DNA from: Lichenicoccus sp965213775
GTDB lineage: Bacteria; Pseudomonadota; Alphaproteobacteria; Acetobacterales; Acetobacteraceae
Length of the DNA stretch: 64,000 nt
Direction: 5' to 3'
Assembly (NCBI GenBank): GCA_965213775.1
Contig: CBDCAC010000002.1
Location: 248,001-312,000 of the forward strand
Positions 18,033 to 31,245 of this stretch are shown here, in pieces (positions within the stretch are counted from its first letter, which is position 1; every line of letters starts with the position of its first letter). Both the position numbers and the translations under genes were made by a program. The notes under the pieces were generated by a model. That model did not search any database, had not been told where the DNA came from, and worked only from the letters and a program-made list of their open reading frames with translations.

Positions 18033-18880
18033 CGCGCGGCGGCCGAGGCCGAGGCCGAGGCGGCGGCGCCGGGGACGGCGCTCGCGGAGCGGTGCGCCAC
18101 GTGGTCGTCGTTGAGGATCATCCGGGCCGGGCCGCGGAACTGCACCACCCCGTCATGCTGCGACATCAGCTCGCCCTGGGCGTCCAGCACGCCAAACGGA
18201 CCTTCCGCGTGCACCCAGTCGTCCGACAGGACGATGCCGCGCCTGACGTCCATCACCGCCGTGCGGCCGCTCATCAGGGTGCCGTCGTCGCGATACAGCG
18301 AGACGTGGTCGAACAGGTCGAGGATCTGCTCGTGCGGCATGTAGACCCCGCGCGGCGCGCGGATCAGCAGCCAGGTGCCGCTCTGCGTCAGGCTGTCGGC
18401 CACCGGCCGGACCAGGTCGATGCGGTCCGGCTCCGCCTGCCGCGCCTCGTCGGCGGTGATCATGTAGGGCCGGCCGTGGGCATCGAGCCCGTGATAGCGC
18501 GCGCCGAGCATACGGCCGGTATCGAGGCTGATCCCGGCGACCTGACGGTAGGCGGTCCGCGAGGCATTCATCGACCGGTTGACCTCGGGCCAGGCGGCGA
18601 CCAGGCCGAGCAGCAGCAGCGCACCGATCGGCAGCAGCCACTTGGTCCACAGCAGCAGCACGTGGCGGCGCGCCTGCTCGCGCTCGCTGGGCGGCCGGCG
18701 CAGCCGCGCCTGCTCGCGCACGCCGATCCGGTGGCCGCCGGTCGCGGCCGCGGCCTCCGGCAGCCCCGCGGGCAGGGCGAGGTGCCGGCGATCCGCCGCC
18801 GGCTCCGCGCCGCCCGGGTGCGACGGATCGGGCCGCCTCTGGGCCGCTTGCGGGCGCGGCGCGGCGTCGCGGCGTTCCAT
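18029..18880 (-). CDS. lptC: LptC-like LPS export protein
   Basis: LptC is the bitopic inner-membrane component that passes LPS from LptFG to LptA. The product has 283 residues. A long polar, Arg-rich N-terminus (about 75 residues) precedes the single transmembrane helix (LLLWTKWLLPIGALLLLGLVAAWP). The periplasmic beta-jellyroll follows, with GARYHGLDAHGRPYMITADEA and repeated strands such as GVYMPHEQILDLFDHV. The tail is an Ala/Ser run. Start at 18880 is two bases after the kdsD stop, and the stop overlaps lptA. Confidence 0.88.
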   Translation of the reverse strand: MERRDAAPRPQAAQRRPDPSHPGGAEPAADRRHLALPAGLPEAAAATGGHRIGVREQARLRRPPSEREQARRHVLLLWTKWLLPIGALLLLGLVAAWPEVNRSMNASRTAYRQVAGISLDTGRMLGARYHGLDAHGRPYMITADEARQAEPDRIDLVRPVADSLTQSGTWLLIRAPRGVYMPHEQILDLFDHVSLYRDDGTLMSGRTAVMDVRRGIVLSDDWVHAEGPFGVLDAQGELMSQHDGVVQFRGPARMILNDDHVAHRSASAVPGAAASASASAAAR

Positions 18881-18882
18881 GT

Positions 18883-19899
18883 TCAGACGATCCCGGCCCG
18901 CAGCAGGTCGTGCACGTGCAGGATGCCGACCGGGCGCTGCGAGGCGTCGACCACGAACAGGCTGGTGATCGGGCGCGGGCTCGCGTTCATCAGCCGCAGC
19001 GCCTCGGCCGCCAGCAGCTCGCGGCCGATGGTGCGCGGGGCGGTGTTCATCACCTCGCTTGCGTGCAGGGTGCGCAGGTCGCGACCCAGCGCCGGGTCGA
19101 GTGCGCGGCGCAGGTCGCCGTCGGTGATGATGCCGCGCAGCGCGCCATCGTCGCCGACGATGCCGAGGCAGCCGAACGCCTTGCTGGTCATCAGCATCAC
19201 CGCCTGCAGCATCGGCAGGTCGGGACCGGCGAGCGGGACGCTGTCGCCCTGGTGCATCAGCTCGCTCACCTTGCGCAGCCGCGTGCCCAGCCTGCCGCCC
19301 GGATGGAACAGGCCGAAATCGCTGGCGGTGAAGCCGCGCCGCTGCAGCAGCGCCACCGCCAGCGCGTCGCCCAGCGCCATCTGCATGGTGGTGCTGGTGG
19401 TCGGCGCGAGCCCCATCGGACAGGCTTCCGGCGCCGGCGGCAGCGCCAGCACGATGTCGGCGGCGCGCGCCAGGGTCGAGCCGGGGCTGGAGGTGATCGC
19501 GATCAGGATCAGGCCGAACCGCTTGCAGTGCGCGATCACGTCGGCGAGCTCGGCGGTCTCGCCGGAGTTCGACAGCGCCAGCACCGCGTCGCCGGGCTGG
19601 ATCATGCCGAGATCGCCGTGCGAGGCCTCGGCCGGATGCACGAACAGGCAGGGCGTGCCGGTGGAGGCGAGGGTGGCCTGGATCTTGCGGCCGACATGGC
19701 CGGATTTGCCGATGCCGCACACCACCACGCGCCCCGGTATGGCGGCGATGGCGTCCACGGCGCGGATCAGGCATAGCCCCAGCGGCGCGCCGGAGGCCAC
19801 CGCGCCGGCCAGCGCCGAGAGGCCGTCGGCTTCGGCGCGCAGCACCTCGGCCGCGATCCGCAGGTCGTCGGGAGCGTGGGTGCTGCGCAGGCTGGTCAT
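18883..19899 (-). CDS. kdsD: Arabinose-5-phosphate isomerase (KpsF/GutQ family)
   Basis: KdsD converts ribulose 5-phosphate to arabinose 5-phosphate, the precursor of the Kdo sugars of LPS. The product has 338 residues. The SIS domain (about 35-190) has GKSGHVG (64-70) and the sugar-binding LSNSGETAEL; two CBS domains fill the C-terminus, for example GIVGDDGALRGIITDGDLRRAL. The ATG at 19899 (MTSLRSTH) gives normal length; a farther upstream start at 19962 is open but adds unlike sequence. Leading the lpt genes, it links Kdo supply with LPS export. Confidence 0.93.
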   Translation of the reverse strand: MTSLRSTHAPDDLRIAAEVLRAEADGLSALAGAVASGAPLGLCLIRAVDAIAAIPGRVVVCGIGKSGHVGRKIQATLASTGTPCLFVHPAEASHGDLGMIQPGDAVLALSNSGETAELADVIAHCKRFGLILIAITSSPGSTLARAADIVLALPPAPEACPMGLAPTTSTTMQMALGDALAVALLQRRGFTASDFGLFHPGGRLGTRLRKVSELMHQGDSVPLAGPDLPMLQAVMLMTSKAFGCLGIVGDDGALRGIITDGDLRRALDPALGRDLRTLHASEVMNTAPRTIGRELLAAEALRLMNASPRPITSLFVVDASQRPVGILHVHDLLRAGIV

Positions 19900-20011
19900 C
19901 GTGTCCAGGGGCCGGTACTCCGTGGCACGTGTATGGTCAGCCCGGGTCAGCCGGTCAATCATCCAGGCTGGCGGACAGGCGGGCAGGCACGCGGACAGGC
20001 AGGCCGGACGC

Positions 20012-20030
20012 GCCGCCGCGCGCCGGCGGC
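20012..20030 (-). terminator. GC hairpin after the RNase D-like gene
   Basis: GCCGCCG (20012-20018) and CGGCGGC (20024-20030) form a 7-bp stem with a 5-base loop, just past the stop of the RNase D-like gene. No T-run follows, so a factor-independent terminator is not shown; it may be an mRNA-stabilising or attenuating hairpin before kdsD. Two direct copies of GCGGACAGGC lie nearby at 19971 and 19991. Confidence 0.3.
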
Positions 20031-20037
20031 CTCGGGC

Positions 20038-20706
20038 TCAGTGCGCGAACAGGTCCGGGCTCTCGTAGCCGAGCAGGTCGAGGCGGGCGCGGGCGGGCAG
20101 GAAGGCGTAGGCGGCGAGAGCCAGCTCGAGCCGGTCCTCGCGGATCAGCAGCCGCTCCAGCCGCTCCCACAGCGCGTGCAGGTGCAGCACGTCGGACGCC
20201 GCATAGCTGAGCTGCTCCGGGGTCAGGTCGGGGGCGCCCCAGTCCGAGCTCTGCTGCTGCTTGTTCAGCTCGACGCCGAGCAGCTCGCGGCACAGCTCGC
20301 GCAGGCCGTGGCGGTCGGTGAAGGTGCGCACCAGCTTGGCCGCGATCTTGGTGCAGCGCACCGGGGCCACGGTGATGTCCAGCGCGTGCTGCAGGATGCC
20401 GACGTCGAAGCGGGCGAAATGCATCAGCTTGAGCACGCCGGGATCGGCCAGCAGCCGCTTGAGGTTGGGGCAGTCGGCACCTCGGCCGCCGGAAGCGGCC
20501 GGGATGATCTGCACCAGATGCACCTGCGTCGCACGATCCGCCCGGGCGCCGTCGCACAGCTGCACCAGGCAGAGCCGGTCGCGGTGCGGGTCCAACCCCA
20601 TGGTCTCGGTATCGACCGCGACCGCACCCTCGAGGCGAAGATCGTCGGGAAGGTCGTGCCGGTGCAGGTGGATGCTCGCGTTCGGCATGAACTGCGTGAC
20701 GCTCAT
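20038..20706 (-). CDS. RNase D-like 3'-5' exonuclease
   Basis: This is a DEDD-family exoribonuclease domain protein of 222 residues. Exo I is AVDTETMGLDPHRDRLCLVQL, Exo II includes MHFARFDVGILQHAL, and Exo III is the LSYAASDVLHLHALW segment. The product is shorter than Escherichia coli RNase D because the HRDC domains are missing, as is common for the alphaproteobacterial form. The ATG at 20706 (MSVTQF) is 14 bases from the tRNA-Leu gene on the same strand; a start farther up would run through the tRNA and is rejected. Confidence 0.9.
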   Translation of the reverse strand: MSVTQFMPNASIHLHRHDLPDDLRLEGAVAVDTETMGLDPHRDRLCLVQLCDGARADRATQVHLVQIIPAASGGRGADCPNLKRLLADPGVLKLMHFARFDVGILQHALDITVAPVRCTKIAAKLVRTFTDRHGLRELCRELLGVELNKQQQSSDWGAPDLTPEQLSYAASDVLHLHALWERLERLLIREDRLELALAAYAFLPARARLDLLGYESPDLFAH

Positions 20707-20720
20707 CGAAGGACGTCCCT

Positions 20721-20807
20721 TGGTGCCCAGGAGAAGACTCGAACTTCCACGACCTTTCGGCCACAGGTACCTGAAACCTGCGCGTCTACCAATTCCGCCA
20801 CCTGGGC
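20721..20807 (-). tRNA. tRNA-Leu(CAG)
   Basis: An 87-base minus-strand tRNA. The 5' acceptor strand GCCCAGG pairs with CCTGGGC at the 3' end, followed by A and an encoded CCA. The D arm contains TTGGTAGACGCG, the anticodon stem CAGGT/ACCTG encloses loop TTCAGGT with anticodon CAG, and a long variable arm (typical of class II leucine tRNA) precedes the T loop TTCGAGT. The RNase D-like gene begins 14 bases downstream, so tRNA and mRNA are probably on one transcript. Confidence 0.97.
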
Positions 20808-21011
20808 TGAGGGGCAACCGCCGATCCGACGCGGCGGGTGGTGGGAGCGCGATCTAGCGGTGCGCCGGGGCGGCGTCAACAGGGAGCGCGCCGAGGCATC
20901 CCGGGCGCCGTCTCACGGCTGCCTGCGAAACCTCGGCGGCAGGGGATACATTCGCCGCCGGGTTCGTTCCAGCCTGCAGCCCGAACCAGGATGGGCGGCT
21001 ACGGGGGTCAG

Positions 21012-21959
21012 ATGGCGGCGCGCAGTGTGGCGACTTTATTCGGCGGTTCCGGCTTCCTCGGCCGCTACATGGTCAAGCGGCTGGCGGCTCAGGGTCACGT
21101 GGTGCGGATCGCGGTGCGCCAGCCGGCGCTGGCCAACGAGATGCGGCCGATGGGCCAAGTCGGGCAGGTGGTGCCGCTGTTCGCCTCGCTCACCGACGAG
21201 GCCAGCGTCGCGCGCGCCGTCGAGGGGGCCGATCTCGTCGTCAACCTGGTCGGCATCCTCGCTGAGGGCCGGCGCGGCGACTTCGAGCGCATCCACGTCG
21301 AGGGGGCGGGGCGCATCGCGCGCCTGTCCGCCGCCGCCGGCGCCAGCGCCCTGGTGCAGGTCTCGGCGATCGGCGCCAGCGCCGACAGCCCGAGCAGCTA
21401 CGGCACCAGCAAGCTGGCCGGAGAGAACGCGGTGCGCGACGCCTTCCCCGGCGCCGTCGTGCTGCGGCCCTCGATCGTGTTCGGACCGGAGGACGCGTTC
21501 TTCAACCGCTTCGCCGCGATGAGCCGGCTGGTGCCGTTCATGCCGGTGTTCTGCGGCGATACCCGCTTCCAGCCGGTCTATGTCGGCGACGTCGCGGACG
21601 CCGCGGTCGCGGCCCTGGCCGATCCGGCGGCGCGCGGACGGATCTTCGAGCTCGGCGGTCCGCGCGTCTGGAGCTTCCGCGAGCTGCTGGCCTGGATGCT
21701 GGGCGAGCTGCGGCGCCGGCGGCCACTGGTCGAGATCCCGATGGGGCTGGCGCGGCTGCAGGCCGCCGTGATGGAGCGGCTGCCCGGCAAGCCGCTGACC
21801 CGCGACCAGCTCGCGATGCTGACGCGCGACAACGTGGTGGCCGAGGGCGCCCCCGGATTCGACAGCTTCGCCATCCTGCCGACGCCGGTGGAGATGGTCG
21901 TGCCGTCCTACATCGCGCGCTACCGCGCCGGCGGCGGCCGTCGCGACGTGCCGGTATGA
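21012..21959 (+). CDS. NDUFA9-like NAD(P)-binding protein (complex I-associated SDR family)
   Basis: The product has 315 residues. It has the extended-SDR nucleotide loop FGGSGFLGRYMVKRL (10-24), then VVNLVGIL, the active-site-like YGTSKLAGENAV and LRPSIVFGPEDAFFNRFA, a combination characteristic of the group related to eukaryotic complex I subunit NDUFA9. Bacterial members bind NADPH and are thought to assist respiratory complex I or quinone metabolism; the exact role is not settled. Start chosen at 21012, with GGGGG eight bases before; an ATG seven codons upstream (20991) is possible. It is divergent from the tRNA-Leu transcript. Confidence 0.85.
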   Translation: MAARSVATLFGGSGFLGRYMVKRLAAQGHVVRIAVRQPALANEMRPMGQVGQVVPLFASLTDEASVARAVEGADLVVNLVGILAEGRRGDFERIHVEGAGRIARLSAAAGASALVQVSAIGASADSPSSYGTSKLAGENAVRDAFPGAVVLRPSIVFGPEDAFFNRFAAMSRLVPFMPVFCGDTRFQPVYVGDVADAAVAALADPAARGRIFELGGPRVWSFRELLAWMLGELRRRRPLVEIPMGLARLQAAVMERLPGKPLTRDQLAMLTRDNVVAEGAPGFDSFAILPTPVEMVVPSYIARYRAGGGRRDVPV

Positions 21960-22163
21960 CGGGTGCCGCCGTCATAGAACCGTAACGGTCCTATTTTCCG
22001 CCATCCAGCTCCTGGCCGCGCGGCTGCCGTGCGGAAAGCCGCGAAGATGGTCAGGCTCGCTGTCTTTTAAACGAGGTGGACGCTTCGTAACTTGGCAGCG
22101 CGGGTCGCGCACGCCGTCCGAGCGCGTGCGCCGGCTTCAGCCTCCTCATGCAAGGAAATCCGC

Positions 22164-23620
22164 ATGCCCGACCGCATGCTGCAGTTCACCCGCCTGGAGC
22201 AGCACCAGCCGGACAAGCGCGCGGTCGCCGAGCGTCGCGAGGATTTCCACGAGATCTACCGCTCGTTCAGCATCGAGCAGGCGCAGGCGCAGGCCGGACG
22301 CTGCTCGCAGTGCGGGGTGCCGTTCTGCTCGGTGCACTGCCCGGTCTCGAACAACATCCCGGACTGGCTGAAGCTCAGCGCCGAGGGCCGCCTCGAGGAG
22401 GCGTACGAGATCAGTGCCGCGACCAACAACTTCCCCGAGATCTGCGGCCGCATCTGTCCGCAGGACCGGCTGTGCGAGGGCAACTGCGTCATCGAGCGCG
22501 GCTTCGAGAGCGTCACCATCGGCGCGGTCGAGCGCTTCATCACCGACAATGCCTGGGAGATGGGCTGGGTGAAGCCGGCGCGGCCGCGTCGCGAGCGCCC
22601 CCAGTCGATCGGCGTGATCGGCGCCGGCCCCGGCGGTCTGGCGGCCGCCGACCAGCTTCGCCGGCAGGGCTACCAGGTGCATGTCTACGACCGCTACGAC
22701 CGCGTCGGCGGCCTGATGATCTACGGCATTCCGGGCTTCAAGCTGGAGAAGGAGATCGTGCTGCGCCGCCACGCGCTGCTCGAGGCGGGCGGCATCACGT
22801 TCCATCTCGGCCGCGGCGTCGGTGCGGCGGACGGCGACGACACCGTCGCCTTCGCCACCCTGCGCGAGCGGCACGACGCGCTGCTGATCGCGACCGGCGT
22901 CTACGAGGCGCGCGACATCGGCGGTCCCGGCGTCGGCCTGCCCGGCATCGTCAAGGCGCTCGACTACCTCACCGCCTCGAACCGCCGCTCGCTCGGCGAC
23001 GCGGTGCCGAGCTTCGACAGCGGCCTGCTCGACGCGTCGGGCAAGTCGGTGGTGGTGATCGGCGGCGGCGACACCGCGATGGACTGCGTGCGCACCGCGG
23101 TGCGCCAGGGTGCGGCGTCGGTGAAGTGCCTGTATCGCCGCGACCGCGCCAACATGCCGGGATCGCTGCGCGAGGTCGCGAACGCCGAGGACGAGGGCGT
23201 CGAGTTCGTCTGGCTCGCGGCCCCCGAGGCTTTCCTCGGCGACGACAGCGTCTCGGCGGTGCGCGCGGTGCGCATGAAGCTCGGCCTGCCCGACGCGTCC
23301 GGCCGGCAGTCGGTGGACGTGATGGAGCATAGCGGCTTCGTGCTGCAGGCCGACCTGGTGATCAAGGCGCTCGGCTTCGATCCCGAGCCGCTGCCGACGC
23401 TGTGGGGCCAGGACGGGCTCGAGGTCTCGCGCTGGGGCACGCTCAAGGTCGGACGCAGCAGCTTCATGACCAGCATGCCCGGGGTGTTCGCGGCCGGCGA
23501 CATCGTGCGCGGCGCCAGCCTGGTGGTGTGGGCGATCCGCGACGGGCGCGACGCGGCGGCCAGCATGCATCGCTGGCTGGAGGAGCACGAGCAGGTGGTG
23601 CAGCAGAGGGCGGCCGAGTG

Positions 23621-23621
<1 letters not shown>
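22164..23621 (+). CDS. gltD: Glutamate synthase [NADPH] small subunit
   Basis: GltD passes electrons from NADPH through FAD and Fe-S clusters to the large subunit. The product has 485 residues. The N-terminal cysteines C47, C50, C55 and C59 and a second group in CGRICPQDRLCEGNC make the Fe-S region. Two dinucleotide folds follow, VIGAGPGGLAAADQL and VVIGGGDTAMDCVR, and the FAD motif SMPGVFAAGDIVRGASLVVWAI ends the protein. The ATG at 22164 has AAGGAAA before it. The stop overlaps the gltB start (TGATG), giving a small-subunit-first operon. Confidence 0.96.
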
Positions 23622-28162
<4,541 letters not shown>

Positions 28163-28278
28163 GCCGGCGAGACGGTCTCGGCCTTGGCCCGCCCGAGCCT
28201 TGACCGGCTCCAGCCTTGACCGGCCGGGGCCGGAGGCCCAGATCGCGACCGAGCGCATCGCCCTCGCGGGAGCCTCGC

Positions 28279-29313
28279 ATGCCGATTTCCATGGCCCTGT
28301 GCCTGCCGCCGTCCCTGCCTCGCCGCCTCGTGCTCGGGGGCTCCGCGGGGCTGGCGCTGACCGCCGCCGCCCGCGCGGCGGCGGCGCCGCACCGCCTCAC
28401 CGTCGGGTGCTGGGGCGGCGCCTACGGGGCGGCCTTGCGGACGCTGATCGACCGGCCGCTCGCGGCCGCCGCCGGGATCGAGGTGCGGCAGGTCGCCGCC
28501 GGCGAGCAGGCCCGCGTCGCCGCCATCGCCGGACTGGACGTGGCGCTGCTGTCGGGCATCGACGCCTACCGGCTGTCGCTGCAGCAGCTGTTCGCGCCGG
28601 TGACCACGGCCGGCGTCGGGGCGCTGCCGCACGTGCTGGCCGGGCTGCGGGTGCCGTACGGGGTGCCGCAGGCCCGGACGGCGATGTGCGTGGTCTACAA
28701 CGCCGCCAAGGTCGGCGCGCCGCCGCGCGGCTTCACCGCACTGTTCGAGGCCGCCCGCCGCGGCCGTGCCGGCTTCTCCAGCGAGGTCGCCGTGCACAAC
28801 CTGGCGGCCGCCGCGATCGCCCAGCGCGTCGGCCACGCGAGCCTGGAGGCGGCCAAATCGACCTTCATCGCGCTCAAGAAGGCCGGCACGCTGCGCTTAT
28901 ACCCGGACAACGAGTCGCTCGGTCAGGCGCTGGCGTCGGGCGAGATCGCGATGGCGCCGATGTGGCGCTCGCGGGCCTATGCGTGGCGGCAGGCCGGGCG
29001 CGACATACGCGACAATATCCCGGTCGAAGGCGCGATCCCGTTCACGATCGTCGCCTGCGTGCCGCGGCGCAGCCGGCCGGACGCGTCGGCGATGCTCTAC
29101 CTCGACGCGCTGCTGCATCCCGACTCCCAGGCGGCGATGGCGCAGCGGCTCGGCCTGCTGCCGACCGTCGAGGCGGTGCGTCTGGATCGCAAGCTGCTGG
29201 CCGCGATCGGCTTCAGCGCCGGCCAGACGGCGCGCTTCAGGCCGCTGTCCCTGGACGCGGTGGCGCAGAACGGGGTCGCGCTGCGCCGCTTCTGGGACCA
29301 GGAACTGGCCTGA
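28279..29313 (+). CDS. Extracellular solute-binding protein (PotD/AfuA-like)
   Basis: This is a periplasmic binding protein of the spermidine/putrescine or iron(III) type, 344 residues. The N-terminus PRRLVLGGSAGLALTAAARAAAA looks like a twin-arginine or Sec signal with a cut near 37. The mature start LTVGCWGGAYGAALRTLI matches the LxVxxWGGxY opening of this family, and AMCVVYNAAKVGAPPRGFTALFE is the usual hinge region. The gene starts 116 bases after gltB. No permease or ATPase genes adjoin it, so the ligand is unknown. Confidence 0.83.
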   Translation: MPISMALCLPPSLPRRLVLGGSAGLALTAAARAAAAPHRLTVGCWGGAYGAALRTLIDRPLAAAAGIEVRQVAAGEQARVAAIAGLDVALLSGIDAYRLSLQQLFAPVTTAGVGALPHVLAGLRVPYGVPQARTAMCVVYNAAKVGAPPRGFTALFEAARRGRAGFSSEVAVHNLAAAAIAQRVGHASLEAAKSTFIALKKAGTLRLYPDNESLGQALASGEIAMAPMWRSRAYAWRQAGRDIRDNIPVEGAIPFTIVACVPRRSRPDASAMLYLDALLHPDSQAAMAQRLGLLPTVEAVRLDRKLLAAIGFSAGQTARFRPLSLDAVAQNGVALRRFWDQELA

Positions 29314-29411
29314 CCCGCGCAACCATTCCGGACAGGCAATGTAATAAAACTGAGACACAATCGCGGCGGCGGGAGCCGTAGAAGGTCGGGTTCACGATCG
29401 GAGCGGACCCC

Positions 29412-31025
29412 ATGTCAGACGTCGCGATCCCCAGAGCGACGCCGTTCCCGCAGCGGACCCGGGATGCCGGGCCGAATTTCGCTGGAGTCGGCCTGTTCGT
29501 TCTGCTGCTCGCCTGCGGCCTTGGCTACGCCATCTATGGCCTCGTCTCCGACATGCACGCGACCAACACCCCGCCGCTGGCGATCGGCACCTTCGTGCTT
29601 CTCGGACTGGCGCTGCTGATCGCGCTCGGCTTCGAGTTCGTCAACGGCTTCCACGACACCGCCAACGCGGTCGCCACCGTGATCTACACCAACAGCCTCA
29701 GGCCGAGCGTGGCGGTGGTCTGGTCGGGCGTCTTCAACTTCCTGGGCGTGCTGACCTCGAGCGGCGCCGTCGCCTACGCCATCATCACCATGTTGCCGAT
29801 TGACCTGATCCTGCATGCCGGCAACACCGGCGGCTACTCGATGATCTTCGCGCTGCTGCTGGCCGCGATCATCTGGAACCTGGCGACCTGGTCGTTCGGC
29901 ATCCCGAACTCGTCGTCGCACGCGCTGGTGGGCTCGATCATCGGGGTCGGCATCGCAAACCAGTTCCTGGCACCGGCCGGCGAGGCCAGTGCCGGCGTGC
30001 AGTGGGGCCCGGTGTTCGGCGTGCTCAAGGCGCTGCTGTTCAGCCCGCTGATCGGCTTCCTCGCCGCCGGCGGCCTGCTGCTGCTGATCAAGACGCTCGT
30101 CCACCGCCGCGACCTCTACCAGGCGCCGGAGGGCAAGAAACCGCCGCCGCTGTGGATACGCGGCCTGCTGATCCTGACCTGCACCGGCGTCTCCTTCAGC
30201 CACGGCGGCAATGACGGGCAGAAGGGCATGGGGCTGATCATGCTGATCCTGATCGGCGCCGCCCCGACCGCGTTCGCGCTCAACCGGGCGCTTCCCGACA
30301 GCGCCATGCCGGCCTTCATCGGCGCCACGCACCGGGCGGAGTCGATCTTCGTGGCGCATGCCGGCGGCACGCCCGCGATGCAGCCGGCGCAGGCGCGCGG
30401 CGTGGTCGATGCGGCACTCAAGAGCGGCGCCATCGATCGGGCTCCGGTCTATGCCGCCCTGGCCTCGCTGTCGTCGGATGTCGCCTCCCAAGTGCAGAGC
30501 TACGGCGCCATCAGCCACGTGCCCGCCGAGGCCACCCCCAACATACGCAACGACATGTACCTGACGGCCGAGGTGGTGCGCGGCCTGACCAAGTCCGGGT
30601 CGATGTCGGCCGCCGACGTGACCGCCCTGAAGGCGTACGGCAGCGACCTCAACCGGGGCACCCGCTACATCCCGACCTGGGTGAAGGTCTCGGTCGCGGT
30701 GGCGCTCGGGCTCGGCACCATGGTCGGCTGGAAGCGGATCGTGGTGACGGTCGGCGAGAAGATCGGCAAGGAGCACCTGACCTACGCCCAGGGCGCGTCG
30801 GCCGAGCTGATCGCCGCCGGCACCATCGGCCTCGCCGAGGCGTATGGCCTGCCGGTCTCGACCACGCACATCCTGTCGAGCGGCGTCGCCGGCACCATGG
30901 CGGCGAACGGCTCGGGCCTGCAGATGGCCACCATCCGCAACATGGCGCTGGCCTGGATACTCACCCTGCCGGTCGCCATCACCCTGTCGGGTTGCCTGTA
31001 CGCGCTGCTGCATACGATCTTCTGA
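29412..31025 (+). CDS. pit: Inorganic phosphate transporter, PiT family
   Basis: This is a secondary transporter for metal-phosphate with protons. The product has 537 residues and about ten to twelve membrane helices. The two inverted family signatures are present: GFEFVNGFHDTANAVATVIYT in the N-terminal half and GLPVSTTHILSSGVAGTMAA near the C-terminus, plus SFSHGGNDGQKGMG at the second copy. A large hydrophilic loop (about 295-420) carries Ala-rich helical sequence, as in Escherichia coli PitA. No partner phoU-like gene is adjacent. Confidence 0.95.
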   Translation: MSDVAIPRATPFPQRTRDAGPNFAGVGLFVLLLACGLGYAIYGLVSDMHATNTPPLAIGTFVLLGLALLIALGFEFVNGFHDTANAVATVIYTNSLRPSVAVVWSGVFNFLGVLTSSGAVAYAIITMLPIDLILHAGNTGGYSMIFALLLAAIIWNLATWSFGIPNSSSHALVGSIIGVGIANQFLAPAGEASAGVQWGPVFGVLKALLFSPLIGFLAAGGLLLLIKTLVHRRDLYQAPEGKKPPPLWIRGLLILTCTGVSFSHGGNDGQKGMGLIMLILIGAAPTAFALNRALPDSAMPAFIGATHRAESIFVAHAGGTPAMQPAQARGVVDAALKSGAIDRAPVYAALASLSSDVASQVQSYGAISHVPAEATPNIRNDMYLTAEVVRGLTKSGSMSAADVTALKAYGSDLNRGTRYIPTWVKVSVAVALGLGTMVGWKRIVVTVGEKIGKEHLTYAQGASAELIAAGTIGLAEAYGLPVSTTHILSSGVAGTMAANGSGLQMATIRNMALAWILTLPVAITLSGCLYALLHTIF

Positions 31026-31046
31026 TGCCGACGGCGGTTAGGAAGT

Positions 31047-31155
31047 AAGGCTGGGCTCTGCCCAGACCCGCCAAAGGCCTCGGCCTTCGGAAACCAACTT
31101 AGATAAGTGGATCCTCAAGGCTCCGCCTTGAGCGGGTCCAGGGCAGAGCCCTGGC
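31047..31155. repeat. Dispersed intergenic repeat, copy B
   Basis: The copy runs from AAGGCTGGGCTCTGCCCAGA through the near-palindrome CCAAAGGCCTCGGCCTTCGG (31071-31090) and a CAAGGC/GCCTTG hairpin to the GGGTCCAGGGCAGAGCCCTGG right arm. It lacks clear terminal inverted repeats, although a GCCGACGG word at 31027-31034 may be the decayed left end. It lies between pit and the AI-2E family gene. Confidence 0.85.
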
Positions 31156-31245
31156 GGGCATCCGGACCCGACCCGGCGGCCGACGAAAAGATTTGCGCGG
31201 GCGCAATGATCGCTATGCTGCGGGCCGCACCAGGGGCAGCCGCAC

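Noticed and set aside
22090..22112. A TGGCAG...TCGC sequence resembling a sigma-54 promoter upstream of gltD
   Set aside because: GG and GC are separated by 11 bases rather than 10 and the TTGC element is missing.
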